Shown here piece by piece: positions 6,247 to 14,444 of a stretch of 35,838 nucleotides of DNA (position 1 is the stretch's first letter; every line of letters starts with the position of its first letter). The DNA is from Bizionia sp. (GTDB lineage Bacteria; Bacteroidota; Bacteroidia; Flavobacteriales; Flavobacteriaceae): positions 1 through 35,838 of the forward strand of contig JAHDHI010000054.1 of NCBI GenBank assembly GCA_020631395.1, given 5' to 3'. The position numbers and the translations under genes were made by a program. The notes beneath the pieces are model-generated. The model was not told the origin of the DNA. It saw only the letters and a list, made by a program, of their open reading frames with translations, and made no database searches.

Positions 6247-8325
6247 CTATTTGAAGTCCTCTTCTGTCACACCTTCATTAATTTTAACTGCTGTCGAGTT
6301 AAGTATGATAATCTGTGGTCCAGCTGTTATTTTTTGAGTATGAGGGAACATTACTCCGTCTACTGCTTTGTAGTTCGATACGTTTTCAATCTGGGTTGAA
6401 GATTGACCTTCTCTTTCTTCAGTAGATTCTGTTTGTACCAACAAGCCAGTTTCAACATTGTAGAATCTAAAAGAAACATCGTCTCCTTTCGTGATTTTGA
6501 TTTTATATACATCTACACCGTCAATGTTTGTTAGGCTTTCCAAAGCAATTGAGCTAGGCTCATAGTATAGTTCAGGGAACAATCCTTTTTCAGACTGCTT
6601 CTTGTTTAATTCTTTGTCGGACATTGGGATCTTTCTACCTTGTTGTTCTTCGTAGCCATTGGAGCCATCAAATTTTTGTTTAGCCACCGTACCCATACCT
6701 TCAATGGTCATTTCCATCGAGAATTTATTTGGAGCCATGGCCTTTATAACGGCCTTTGGAGCAAATGGCATACCTTGTATGGTGACGTCCGCATTAGTCA
6801 ATACAGTATTCACAGCTTTCAATTTAGCTTCGCCACCAACTACTTTTATGTAATTTTCAATTACGGATTTAGCTGTAACACCTGAAGGAATCGGCTTGGA
6901 AAATACTGGTTTGTCTGTTGCATTGGCATATTTGTCGTAATATTTGATTGGAATTCCTGTTTTTTCCAAGTTTTCCAATACATCACTTCCTTTACCTACA
7001 ACTACGACTCTAGCTTTTTCGGCAGTAAAATATTTGTTGGCTACACGGTTTACGTCATCGGCGCTAACAGCGTTTATCTTTTCAAGATAAGTCGTGTAGA
7101 AATCCTCTGGCAAGTCGTTTAGCTTTATGTTTAACGCATAACGAGCCACTGTTTCTGGGCGTTCCAATGCCAAAACGAAATCACCAACGTATTTTGCTTT
7201 TGCATTTTTCAAGTCCTCCAAGGAAACTGTCTCAGTTTTGATGCGATTAATCTCCTTTAGCGTTTGTACGACTGCACTATCCGTTACGGCATTTCTTACG
7301 GATGCTCCAGCTGTAAAACGAGAAGCTCCGTAACGACTTGTACCTACGCTTGAACGTGCTCCATAAGTATAACCATGCTCTTCACGCAAATTCATGTTCA
7401 AATAACTATTGAAACCGCCACCTAAAATCTTGTTTGCTATTAAAACCGAATGGTAGTCTTCATCCTTCATCTTCAAATCGACGTTGCTTGTCAACGAGAT
7501 GTTTGATTGCACCGCGTTGGGCATGTCAACAAAGTTTATTTGTGTATATTTCTCATTGTCCTTTGGAGGGACAATGGTAGTTTCTACAGTAACAGGCGCT
7601 TCCCAATCGTTGAAGTATTTTTTTACTTGTTTTTTCACAGTCTTGTAATCAACGTCTCCAACAACTACCAGATAAGCATTTTTAGGAGAAAAATACCTTT
7701 GATAAAAGGTCTTTACATCTTTCAATGTCACATTGTTCAATGTTTCTTCCGTTACAAATTCGCCATTTGCGTGATTTGCTCCAAAGGACAGTGCTCTTCC
7801 AACACGACCAGCAACGGCATCGACACTTTTTGCATTGGCCTTGATGCCCTCAATGGCTTTGTCTTTTTCTTTTTGGAATTCTTCCTCTGTCAACAAAGGA
7901 TTCTTGGCAGCATCTGCCATGAGTTCCAAGATGCGATCGGAATATTTGGTCAAGGAGCTGGCAGAAGCTCTTTGCGATCCAAAACTAAGTCTTGCTCCCA
8001 AGAAATCCACTTCCTCGTTGAAAGCATCTTTTGGTATGTTTGTGGTTCCATTGCCAAGCATGGAACCAAGCAAACTGGAGACCCCTGCAATCTTGCCTTC
8101 CGTCACGGGTTTGTTATCTATGGTAAGCGTGTAGGATACCCTTGGTAATTTGTGATTTTCTACAACGAGTACTTTAAGTCCATTCTTGAGTTCGAATTCT
8201 CCTGGCTTTTCCAAAGTGATTTTTGGAGCTGGCCCAGGAACAGGTTGTTTAGATCTATCAATTTGAGCAGTTGCAGAAATCGATAATAAAAACAATGCTA
8301 TAAGTGCAGTTATTTTTGTTTTCAT
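6247..8325 (-). CDS. M16-family subunit without the zinc site, with C-terminal LolA-like domain
   Basis: 692 residues, exported (signal peptide MKTKITALIALFLLSISATA). Two M16 (insulinase-type) domains occupy about 35-470. Where the zinc motif HxxEH should be, the sequence reads GVSSLLGSMLGNGTTN, so this subunit cannot bind zinc the usual way. It keeps the features of an M16 partner subunit, including REEHGYTYGARSS (R/Y region of the second domain). An extra domain (about 490-692) with GGEAKLKAV, YEEQQGRK and FRFYNVETGLL resembles the beta-rich LolA/LppX-like lipoprotein fold often fused to M16 proteins in Bacteroidota. It lies 19 nt downstream of the active subunit gene; together they should form a periplasmic M16 heterodimer like PqqL/MPP-type pairs. 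Substrate unknown. Confidence 0.9.
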   Translation of the reverse strand: MKTKITALIALFLLSISATAQIDRSKQPVPGPAPKITLEKPGEFELKNGLKVLVVENHKLPRVSYTLTIDNKPVTEGKIAGVSSLLGSMLGNGTTNIPKDAFNEEVDFLGARLSFGSQRASASSLTKYSDRILELMADAAKNPLLTEEEFQKEKDKAIEGIKANAKSVDAVAGRVGRALSFGANHANGEFVTEETLNNVTLKDVKTFYQRYFSPKNAYLVVVGDVDYKTVKKQVKKYFNDWEAPVTVETTIVPPKDNEKYTQINFVDMPNAVQSNISLTSNVDLKMKDEDYHSVLIANKILGGGFNSYLNMNLREEHGYTYGARSSVGTSRYGASRFTAGASVRNAVTDSAVVQTLKEINRIKTETVSLEDLKNAKAKYVGDFVLALERPETVARYALNIKLNDLPEDFYTTYLEKINAVSADDVNRVANKYFTAEKARVVVVGKGSDVLENLEKTGIPIKYYDKYANATDKPVFSKPIPSGVTAKSVIENYIKVVGGEAKLKAVNTVLTNADVTIQGMPFAPKAVIKAMAPNKFSMEMTIEGMGTVAKQKFDGSNGYEEQQGRKIPMSDKELNKKQSEKGLFPELYYEPSSIALESLTNIDGVDVYKIKITKGDDVSFRFYNVETGLLVQTESTEEREGQSSTQIENVSNYKAVDGVMFPHTQKITAGPQIIILNSTAVKINEGVTEEDFK

Positions 8326-8344
8326 TTGTACGTTTTTAATATTT

Positions 8345-9664
8345 TTAGTTATCGTCTTTTTTAGGTAAGTACTCTAAGATGAGACGTTGATTTGGATTTA
8401 AATATTTTCTAGCAACGGTTTGCATTTCCTCCCTGGTGATGGATCTGTAAATGTTGATTTCGTTGTTTATCAAGTTTACATCTCCATACAACATATAGTA
8501 ACGTGCCAAGGAATTTGCTATGCCGGAAATACTGGAATTCGAATTCACGAACTGGTTCTCAAACTTGTTTTGAAGTTTTTGGTGGTCGTTTTCAGAAATC
8601 AATTCATTTTGAACCTTTACGACTTCCTCGTCCATTTCCTTTATTAAATTGTCCAAACTCACATCTCCTTGTGGCAAAGCGAAAAGGGCGTAGGTTCCAT
8701 AGTCTTCTTGACTAATGTTTACAGCAGCCACTTGTAACGCCATTTTCTTGTTGTCTACCAGTTTTTTGTATAATTTGGATGTTTTTCCATCACTTAGATA
8801 ACTGGAAATCATATCCAAAACATAAGCGTCACGTTCTTTGAAGGAAGGTGTTCTATAAGCAGCAATGACTGCAGGGATTTGAATGTTGGCATCATAGGCC
8901 TTTGCTCTTATTGGCTCGGTGATGGGATCTTCTTTTGGGAAGTTTCGAACGATGTCCTTTCCTCTTGGAATTGGACCAAAATAATCTGCAATCATTTTTT
9001 TGACTTCAGGGACATCGATGTCACCTGCAACTACCAAAACGGCATTGTTTGGAACATAGTATTTTTTGTTGAAGGCCTGAAATTCTTCCAAGGTAGCTGC
9101 GTCCAAGTGCTCCATCTTACCAATGGTCGTACCCTTGTATGGGTGCTTCTTGAACATGTATTTCTTTATTTCTGCCAAAATGTTTCCGTAAGGAGAGTTG
9201 TCCACACGCAAACGCTTTTCTTCTTTGACAACCTCGTTTTGAGTGTCGACACCAATTTGGTTGATGATTGGGTGCATCAAACGCTCAGACTCCATCCATA
9301 AGCCCAATTCTACACTGTTTGAAGGGAATACTTCGTAGTAATAAGTTCTGTCATCGGTAGTGTTGGCGTTGTTGCTTCCTCCGTTGGAAGTTACAATCGT
9401 AAACCATTCACCTCTCTTTATGTTTTTTGTGCCTTCAAACAAAAGGTGCTCAAAAAAGTGAGCAAAACCTGTGCGTTCAGGATTTTCGTCTTTGGCACCG
9501 ACATGATACATCACAGATGTCGTAACCACGGGTGCAGAATTGTCTTGATGCAAGATAACGTGCATACCGTTATCTAAATCGTACTCTTCAAACTTAACTT
9601 CTTGTGCCGTAGCCGTAAACCCAGCCAAAAGCAAAGCTGCTAATGAGAATAAATTTTTTTTCAT
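8345..9664 (-). CDS. Periplasmic M16 zinc metallopeptidase, catalytic subunit
   Basis: 439 residues from the ATG at 9664 (MKKNLFSLAALLLAGFTATA, a clean signal peptide). An in-frame extension to 9730 would put 22 extra residues before the signal peptide and is rejected. The inverted zinc motif HFFEH is at 69-73 (Glu72 catalytic), and the third ligand should be one of the glutamates in NEVVKEEKRLR about 75 residues on, as expected for M16. The second M16 domain (about 190-380) includes VVAGDIDVPEVKKMI and SYLSDGKTSKLYKKL. The length fits single-subunit M16B proteins. The next gene, 19 nt downstream, is the inactive partner. Likely role: degrading peptides in the periplasm. Confidence 0.93.
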   Translation of the reverse strand: MKKNLFSLAALLLAGFTATAQEVKFEEYDLDNGMHVILHQDNSAPVVTTSVMYHVGAKDENPERTGFAHFFEHLLFEGTKNIKRGEWFTIVTSNGGSNNANTTDDRTYYYEVFPSNSVELGLWMESERLMHPIINQIGVDTQNEVVKEEKRLRVDNSPYGNILAEIKKYMFKKHPYKGTTIGKMEHLDAATLEEFQAFNKKYYVPNNAVLVVAGDIDVPEVKKMIADYFGPIPRGKDIVRNFPKEDPITEPIRAKAYDANIQIPAVIAAYRTPSFKERDAYVLDMISSYLSDGKTSKLYKKLVDNKKMALQVAAVNISQEDYGTYALFALPQGDVSLDNLIKEMDEEVVKVQNELISENDHQKLQNKFENQFVNSNSSISGIANSLARYYMLYGDVNLINNEINIYRSITREEMQTVARKYLNPNQRLILEYLPKKDDN

Positions 9665-9735
9665 TTTGAGATTGTTTTTAATGATCATACTTCCAGTATG
9701 ACTGCAAAGAAGGAAAAATGTTACAGTCATTGCAA

Positions 9736-9743
9736 CAAAAATA
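9736..9743 (-). promoter_or_regulatory. Possible -7 element of the M16 operon
   Basis: The minus strand reads TATTTTTG, a TAnnTTTG match 71 nt upstream of the signal-peptide ATG. No TTG at the expected distance; tentative. Confidence 0.35.
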
Positions 9744-9859
9744 AGAATCGAAATTCGTTTTATGTTAGTCTAAATGTTAAAAATTAACACCGAATTATAG
9801 TTTTTGAAGGTTTTTTTTCCGAAATTTAGATGATTCACTAACCTTTAAAAGTATTCATT

Positions 9860-10312
9860 ATGAAGAAATTAGCTCTCCCAGTTAGATTAGGAATAGCAAT
9901 TAGTGGGTGTTTAATTGCGTTCTTTTTAATCTTGTCATTGTTCGGTTTGCACACCAATCCAATTTTTAGTTTGTTTAATGGGGTCATCACGGGGTTGGGC
10001 ATCTATGAAGCCATTCGCTACAACAAGTTGGAACAGAGTGAAGATTTTACCTATGCCAGTGGATTTTCCGTTGGCCTCATCGCAGGTTTTTTGGCAACTT
10101 TGATTTTTACAGTATTCTTTTTGTTTTACGCCACCGAGGTAGATGCTTTGTTTCTTTCGAAGCTATTGGAGGTTTTTGAGGGCAAGTACAATGTTAGCGT
10201 AGGTTTGGTCACTTTTGTAGTTGCCATTATGGGGTTTGCGACAACGGTGATTTTAACACTGACATGCATGCAGATCTTTAAAAAAAGCAGAAATATTCCT
10301 CAAAACGCCTAA
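9860..10312 (+). CDS. DUF4199 family membrane protein
   Basis: A 150-residue integral membrane protein with four hydrophobic helices (about 8-28, 33-50, 67-92 and 113-140). It matches the DUF4199 layout as remembered: a GIYEAIRYNK segment after helix 2 and a FTYASGFSVGLIAGF segment leading into helix 3. No catalytic residues or metal ligands are visible and the function of the family is unknown. It is divergent from the M16 operon (195 nt between) and 77 nt upstream of rplU, whose promoter TTG overlaps the region just after this gene's stop. No terminator is visible after it, so read-through into rplU is possible. Confidence 0.75.
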   Translation: MKKLALPVRLGIAISGCLIAFFLILSLFGLHTNPIFSLFNGVITGLGIYEAIRYNKLEQSEDFTYASGFSVGLIAGFLATLIFTVFFLFYATEVDALFLSKLLEVFEGKYNVSVGLVTFVVAIMGFATTVILTLTCMQIFKKSRNIPQNA

Positions 10313-10316
10313 AACG

Positions 10317-10348
10317 TTGTGTAGATTAATTAATTAGCAGTATATTTG
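10317..10348 (+). promoter_or_regulatory. Promoter of rplU-rpmA
   Basis: TTG at 10317-10319, a 21-nt spacer, then TATATTTG at 10341-10348. The predicted start is near 10355, about 35 nt before the rplU ATG. Confidence 0.8.
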
Positions 10349-10389
10349 CACTCATTTTTTGAACAAATTAATTAACAAAACATTACGTT

Positions 10390-11052
10390 ATGTACGCAAT
10401 CGTAGAGATAGCAGGGCATCAATTTAAAGTTGAAAAAGACCAAAAAGTTTTTGTTAACCGTTTAGCAACAGAAGAAGGAAAGACAATATCTTTCGACAAC
10501 GTTCTTTTAATTGCAGATGGTAGCAATGTAACTGTAGGCGCCCCAGCTATAGGAGGAGCACAAGTAAGTGCGAAAGTCCTTAAGCACCTTAAAGGTGATA
10601 AAGTTATCGTTTTCAAGAAGAAAAGAAGGAAAGGTTACCGTGTGAAAAACGGTCATAGACAAGCCTTGTCTGAAATCGTGATTGAAAACATCATAGCTTC
10701 CGGAGCCAAGCCAGCAAAAGCTGCTCCAAAGAAAGCAACCAAAAAAGCTGAACCAAAAGTAGAAGCAAAAGCTGCTCCAAAGACTGCTGCTAAAAAAGCA
10801 ACAGGAAAAGCTGACGATTTAAAGAAAATCGAAGGTATTGGACCAAAAATTGCTGAAACTCTAGTGGCAGCTGGAATTGCATCATTTGCAGATTTGGCAA
10901 AGACAGAATCAGCAAAAATTTCTGAAATCATTGCAGGAGTTCGTGGAAATCACGTAACTGACACATGGCCAGCACAAGCTAAATTGGCTGCTGATGGAAA
11001 GTGGGATGAGTTGAAGAAATGGCAAGATGAATTAGATGGCGGAAAGGCTTAA
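10390..11052 (+). CDS. rplU: Ribosomal protein bL21 with C-terminal helix-hairpin-helix extension
   Basis: 220 residues, about twice the usual length of bL21 (about 103). Residues 1-103 are a standard bL21, a large-subunit protein that binds 23S rRNA: MYAIVEIAGHQFKVEKDQ at the start and VFKKKRRKGYRVKNGHRQ at 74-91. An Ala/Lys-rich linker (about 104-140) leads to an extra domain (141-220) that opens DDLKKIEGIGPKIAETLV, a helix-hairpin-helix nucleic-acid-binding motif, followed by a helical segment ending WDELKKWQDELDGG. The linker holds a 19-bp exact direct repeat (10714-10732 and 10765-10783) coding KAAPK-type units. rpmA follows 42 nt downstream. I recall longer L21 proteins in other flavobacteria, so the fusion is probably lineage-wide; its purpose is unknown to me. 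Confidence 0.95.
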   Translation: MYAIVEIAGHQFKVEKDQKVFVNRLATEEGKTISFDNVLLIADGSNVTVGAPAIGGAQVSAKVLKHLKGDKVIVFKKKRRKGYRVKNGHRQALSEIVIENIIASGAKPAKAAPKKATKKAEPKVEAKAAPKTAAKKATGKADDLKKIEGIGPKIAETLVAAGIASFADLAKTESAKISEIIAGVRGNHVTDTWPAQAKLAADGKWDELKKWQDELDGGKA

Positions 11053-11094
11053 TTGGCTGACCGTTTAAGTTTAACAATATAAAACCTTAAGACA

Positions 11095-11355
11095 ATGGCT
11101 CATAAAAAAGGAGTAGGTAGTTCTAAGAATGGTAGAGAATCGGAATCGAAACGTTTAGGTGTTAAGATTTTTGGTGGACAAGCTGCCATCGCTGGAAACA
11201 TTATATTAAGACAACGTGGTAATACGCATCACCCAGGTGAAAACGTATACCAAGGAAAAGATCACACTTTACATGCTAAAGTTGATGGTCTAGTAAAATT
11301 CACAAAGAAAAAAGACAATAAATCTTACGTTTCTATCGAGGCTTTCGAAGCTTAG
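11095..11355 (+). CDS. rpmA: Ribosomal protein bL27
   Basis: 86 residues, normal length. It begins [16 protein letters not shown], the flexible N-terminus that reaches toward the peptidyl-transferase centre of the 50S subunit; there is no cleavable N-terminal extension of the Firmicutes type. Further family markers are [18 protein letters not shown] and [20 protein letters not shown]. It lies 42 nt after rplU, the usual pair, and is followed by an intrinsic terminator (11379-11409). Confidence 0.98.
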   Translation: MAHKKGVGSSKNGRESESKRLGVKIFGGQAAIAGNIILRQRGNTHHPGENVYQGKDHTLHAKVDGLVKFTKKKDNKSYVSIEAFEA

Positions 11356-11378
11356 AAACAATTTCTTTTAGATATTCG

Positions 11379-11409
11379 AAACCCCTTTCCAATTTGGAAA
11401 GGGGTTTTT
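11379..11409 (+). terminator. Intrinsic terminator of rplU-rpmA
   Basis: 12-bp GC-containing stem (11379-11390 with 11396-11407: AAACCCCTTTCC and its complement), a 5-nt loop, and a T5 run at 11405-11409. Confidence 0.9.
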
Positions 11410-11446
11410 GGTTGTAATAATCTTTTCCTTTTTGCGTTTAAATCAA

Positions 11447-12214
11447 ATGAAAAGATTCACACTGCTCATTCTTTTGTTTGCCAACATTGCCGCATTTGCC
11501 AATGATGATGAAACAAAAACAATACACGTATTTGTTGCACTTTGTGACAATGTAAATCAAGGCATAGTACCAGTCCCAAAAAAACTGGGAAATGGTCAAG
11601 ACTCCAAAGGGAATTTGTATTGGGGAGCAATGTATGGAGTTAAAAGCTATTTGAAAAGATGCAAGGATTGGGTCTTGGTGTCTTCACAATCAAATCCCGA
11701 AGAGTATATTCTCGAGCGCATCCTGTTCAAGCATAAAGTTTCCAATGTGTATTTGTTGGCAGATGCCTATGATGGAAAATACATGAAACGAGCTACCATC
11801 GATTTTTTTGAGGCGAATGCAGGGAATAATGGTGTAGTGGTAAAATATGAAGGCAATAGCTTGAGTTTTGGGGGGAATGCAAACCTTTTGGCTTATGTTG
11901 GCCACGATGGCTTGATGGAGTTTGATGTCGTGGGCAATTTTGAGCAAACAAATGCAAAAAAGAGAGATGCCATTATATTGGCTTGTGTCAGTAAAGATTA
12001 TTTCAAACCTTACCTTCAAAAGACAAAATCAAATCCATTGGTTTGGACTACAGGATTGATGGCTCCAGAAGCATATACGTTGAAAGCGGCAATAGATGGT
12101 TGGATTTTAAACGAAACCAATATGCAAATAAGGGAAAGGGCAGCTCAGGCCTATCATAAATATCAGAGGTGTGGTATTCGAGGGGCTCGGAACTTATTGG
12201 TTACAGGGTATTAG
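11447..12214 (+). CDS. Secreted protein with clan CD-like His/Cys motifs, unknown function
   Basis: 255 residues from the ATG at 11447, which starts a signal peptide (MKRFTLLILLFANIAAFAN); an in-frame extension upstream would fall in the rpmA terminator and is rejected. I do not recognise a named family. Two blocks resemble the catalytic blocks of clan CD cysteine peptidases (caspase/gingipain/legumain type): a hydrophobic strand then His-x-Gly (LLAYVGHDG, His153) and a hydrophobic strand then Ala-Cys (DAIILACVS, Cys180). The 27-residue His-Cys gap is compatible with that fold but not proof. Other marks are HVFVALCDNVNQGIVPVP near the mature N-terminus and two cysteines outside the dyad (33 and 72). 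It stands alone between rpmA and ahcY and ends at a weak terminator. A non-peptidase with a caspase-like fold is possible. Confidence 0.7.
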   Translation: MKRFTLLILLFANIAAFANDDETKTIHVFVALCDNVNQGIVPVPKKLGNGQDSKGNLYWGAMYGVKSYLKRCKDWVLVSSQSNPEEYILERILFKHKVSNVYLLADAYDGKYMKRATIDFFEANAGNNGVVVKYEGNSLSFGGNANLLAYVGHDGLMEFDVVGNFEQTNAKKRDAIILACVSKDYFKPYLQKTKSNPLVWTTGLMAPEAYTLKAAIDGWILNETNMQIRERAAQAYHKYQRCGIRGARNLLVTGY

Positions 12215-12255
12215 TTTGTATAATCTTTCTATAATGAGAATTGTTGAGTAAAACT

Positions 12256-12285
12256 AAAACCCTCACATTTCTGCAAGGGTTTTTT
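12256..12285 (+). terminator. Probable intrinsic terminator after the clan CD-like gene
   Basis: 8-bp stem (AAAACCCT at 12256-12263 with AGGGTTTT at 12276-12283), a 12-nt loop and T-run to 12285. Weaker than the other terminators in the window. ahcY converges from the right and ends at 12337. Confidence 0.6.
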
Positions 12286-12336
12286 AACACTTATAAATTT
12301 ATAATATTCCTTTTCAGGGGAATAATACAGATGTTA

Positions 12337-13653
12337 TTAGTATCTGTAATGTTCTGGCTTGTATGGTCCTTGGACCTTCACGCCAATGTAACTAGCTTGT
12401 TCTTCTCGAAGTTCTGTCAATTCAACTCCAATTTTTGCTAAGTGCAATTTTGCTACTTTTTCATCCAAGTGCTTAGGTAGCATATATACTTCGTTCTTGT
12501 AATTTTCAATGTTGTTCCAAAGTTCGATTTGTGCCAAGGTTTGGTTTGTGAACGAGTTGCTCATCACAAAACTTGGATGACCAGTTGCACACCCCAAGTT
12601 AACCAAACGTCCTTCAGCAAGAATGATGATGTCCTTTCCGTTTATGGAGTACTTGTCTACTTGCGGTTTAATGGTGTCTTTGGTGTTTCCGTGGTTTTTA
12701 TTTAACCAGGCCATGTCGATTTCGTTGTCGAAATGTCCAATGTTGCAAACAATGACCTTGTCTTTCATGGCTTCGAAATGACGTCCTTGTATGATGTCTT
12801 TGTTTCCAGTGGTCGTAATGATGATATCACTATTCTCGACTACTGTTTCCAAACGCTTGACTTCAAAGCCATCCATGGCAGCCTGTAAAGCACAAATCGG
12901 GTCGATTTCTGTTACGGTTACAATGCTTCCGGCTCCTTTAAAGGAAGCTGCAGTCCCTTTACCTACATCTCCATAACCACAAACCGTTACGCGTTTTCCT
13001 GCTAACATGATGTCCGTGGCACGACGAATGGCATCCACGGCAGATTCCTTACAACCATATTTGTTGTCAAATTTGGATTTGGTAACACTATCGTTCACAT
13101 TAATGGCAGGCATAGGCAATGTGCCATTTTTTACACGCTCATAAAGTCTGTGAACACCAGTGGTAGTTTCTTCAGATAAACCATTGATGCCTTTTGCCAA
13201 TTCTGGATATTTGTCTAAAACCATATTTGTCAAATCACCACCATCATCCAAAATCATATTCAATGGTTGTCTGTCTTCTCCAAAAAACAAGGTTTGCTCA
13301 ATGCACCAGTCAAACTCCTCTTCTGTCATGTCTTTCCATGCGTATACAGCTGTTCCTGCTTCGGCAATGGCTGCAGCAGCTTGATCTTGTGTGGAAAAGA
13401 TGTTGCAAGAACTCCATGTTACCTCTGCTCCCAAAGCTTGCAATGTTTCGATCAATACGGCAGTTTGAATGGTCATATGCAAACAACCAGCAATGCGTGC
13501 CCCTTTCAATGGCTGAGAATCCTTGTACTCTTCACGCAGACTCATCAAGCCTGGCATTTCTGCTTCAGCCAAGTTTATTTCCTTTCTACCCCAAGCCGCA
13601 AGCGACATGTCTTTTACCTTGTTAGGTACGTAAGCAACTGTTTTTGTACTCAT
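12337..13653 (-). CDS. ahcY: Adenosylhomocysteinase (SAH hydrolase)
   Basis: 438 residues. It hydrolyses S-adenosylhomocysteine to adenosine and homocysteine with tightly bound NAD, clearing the product inhibitor of methyltransferases. Landmarks: an N-terminal substrate domain with [19 protein letters not shown]; the NAD-binding GYGDVGKG (about 224-231) in the Rossmann domain; [18 protein letters not shown] near 350; and the C-terminal [13 protein letters not shown] end (PYKPEHYRY) that closes over the partner subunit's cofactor. Length matches the roughly 430-residue bacterial form. It is divergent from the PPTase operon, with 140 nt between the start codons, and convergent with the clan CD-like gene. 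Confidence 0.98.
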   Translation of the reverse strand: MSTKTVAYVPNKVKDMSLAAWGRKEINLAEAEMPGLMSLREEYKDSQPLKGARIAGCLHMTIQTAVLIETLQALGAEVTWSSCNIFSTQDQAAAAIAEAGTAVYAWKDMTEEEFDWCIEQTLFFGEDRQPLNMILDDGGDLTNMVLDKYPELAKGINGLSEETTTGVHRLYERVKNGTLPMPAINVNDSVTKSKFDNKYGCKESAVDAIRRATDIMLAGKRVTVCGYGDVGKGTAASFKGAGSIVTVTEIDPICALQAAMDGFEVKRLETVVENSDIIITTTGNKDIIQGRHFEAMKDKVIVCNIGHFDNEIDMAWLNKNHGNTKDTIKPQVDKYSINGKDIIILAEGRLVNLGCATGHPSFVMSNSFTNQTLAQIELWNNIENYKNEVYMLPKHLDEKVAKLHLAKIGVELTELREEQASYIGVKVQGPYKPEHYRY

Positions 13654-13711
13654 TTGTAATCTTTTTTATCTTTTAAACAATAAGATGAAATGTAGAGGTT
13701 TTTAACCAACA

Positions 13712-13742
13712 TTGTTTATGGCATTTCATAATTGTATATTTG
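13712..13742 (+). promoter_or_regulatory. Promoter of the PPTase-GGGPS-thiamine operon
   Basis: TTG at 13712-13714, a 20-nt spacer, then TATATTTG at 13735-13742. The predicted start is near 13749, a leader of about 45 nt. Confidence 0.75.
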
Positions 13743-13762
13743 TTCCTTTCAAATTAAGAGTG

Positions 13763-13770
13763 CAAAGATA
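13763..13770 (-). promoter_or_regulatory. Possible -7 element of ahcY
   Basis: The minus strand reads TATCTTTG, a full TAnnTTTG match, 109 nt upstream of the ahcY ATG. No upstream TTG at the right distance was found. Confidence 0.4.
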
Positions 13771-13793
13771 ATCAATAACTATCAGAATATTAA

Positions 13794-14444
13794 ATGCCTA
13801 TTTATAAAACCCTGCATCCTAACTCACAAACTACTGTTAAAATCTGGGAGATTACAGAATCTCAAAAAGAATTGATGGCGCCTTTGGATTTGAAACCAGA
13901 AAGCAAAACACGTGTTTTAGGAATGAAAAGCGAATTACACCGACGAGGTTTTTTAAGCGTACGACACCTGTTGGCTGCTTTTGGATACAAGGACGCAGAC
14001 TTGTTCTATGATGACAAGGGAAAACCACATTTAAAAGATGGCAAACACATCTCCATAACGCATTCGTTTATCTTCTCGGGAATTATCGTCAGTGATGTGG
14101 AAGTTGGTATCGATATTGAAAAACAACGAGACAAGATTGCCGTCATAGCAAAGAAATTTGTAAAGTACGAGTTTGAATATTTGAAAGAGACAGATGAAGA
14201 ATACATACAGAAACTAACAATTGTATGGGGAATAAAAGAGTCCTTGTACAAGTTGTTTGCAACACCAGGCATGTTGTTTAAAGAACATTTTTTAGTTATT
14301 CCATTTACTATTGAAGAAGGTAAAACAATAGCTTGGATTGATTATGAAGGAATGAAAAAAAGATACAATGCAGAATTTATGGAGTTTGAAGGTTTTACTT
14401 GTGCTTATGCTTTGGGTGAAAAACAATCTTTGCCTTCAAGTTGA
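13794..14444 (+). CDS. 4'-phosphopantetheinyl transferase superfamily protein
   Basis: 216 residues. Enzymes of this family move the phosphopantetheine arm of CoA onto a serine of acyl or peptidyl carrier proteins. The Mg-binding motif VGIDIE sits at 104-109 and the second motif WGIKESLYKLF at 145-155 (Lys148, Glu149), with ITHS at 88-91; these are the three P-motifs of Sfp-type enzymes, all intact. The length fits the Sfp/AcpT group rather than the short AcpS type. The ATG at 13794 is the first gene of a tight operon with its own promoter; the GGGP synthase ATG follows the stop directly with no gap. The carrier-protein target is not in the window. Confidence 0.92.
   Translation: MPIYKTLHPNSQTTVKIWEITESQKELMAPLDLKPESKTRVLGMKSELHRRGFLSVRHLLAAFGYKDADLFYDDKGKPHLKDGKHISITHSFIFSGIIVSDVEVGIDIEKQRDKIAVIAKKFVKYEFEYLKETDEEYIQKLTIVWGIKESLYKLFATPGMLFKEHFLVIPFTIEEGKTIAWIDYEGMKKRYNAEFMEFEGFTCAYALGEKQSLPSS

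Noticed and set aside
9665..9730. N-terminal extension of the active M16 protein to 9730
   Set aside because: The extension would put 22 residues before a perfect signal peptide at 9664.
10714..10783. 19-bp exact direct repeat (10714-10732 and 10765-10783)
   Set aside because: It codes repeated Lys/Ala residues in the L21 linker; low-complexity coding repeats, not a mobile or CRISPR repeat.
13194..13625. Plus-strand open frames antisense to ahcY (143 and 130 residues)
   Set aside because: They lie fully inside ahcY, whose protein is a clear full-length match; they have no family resemblance and no promoter.
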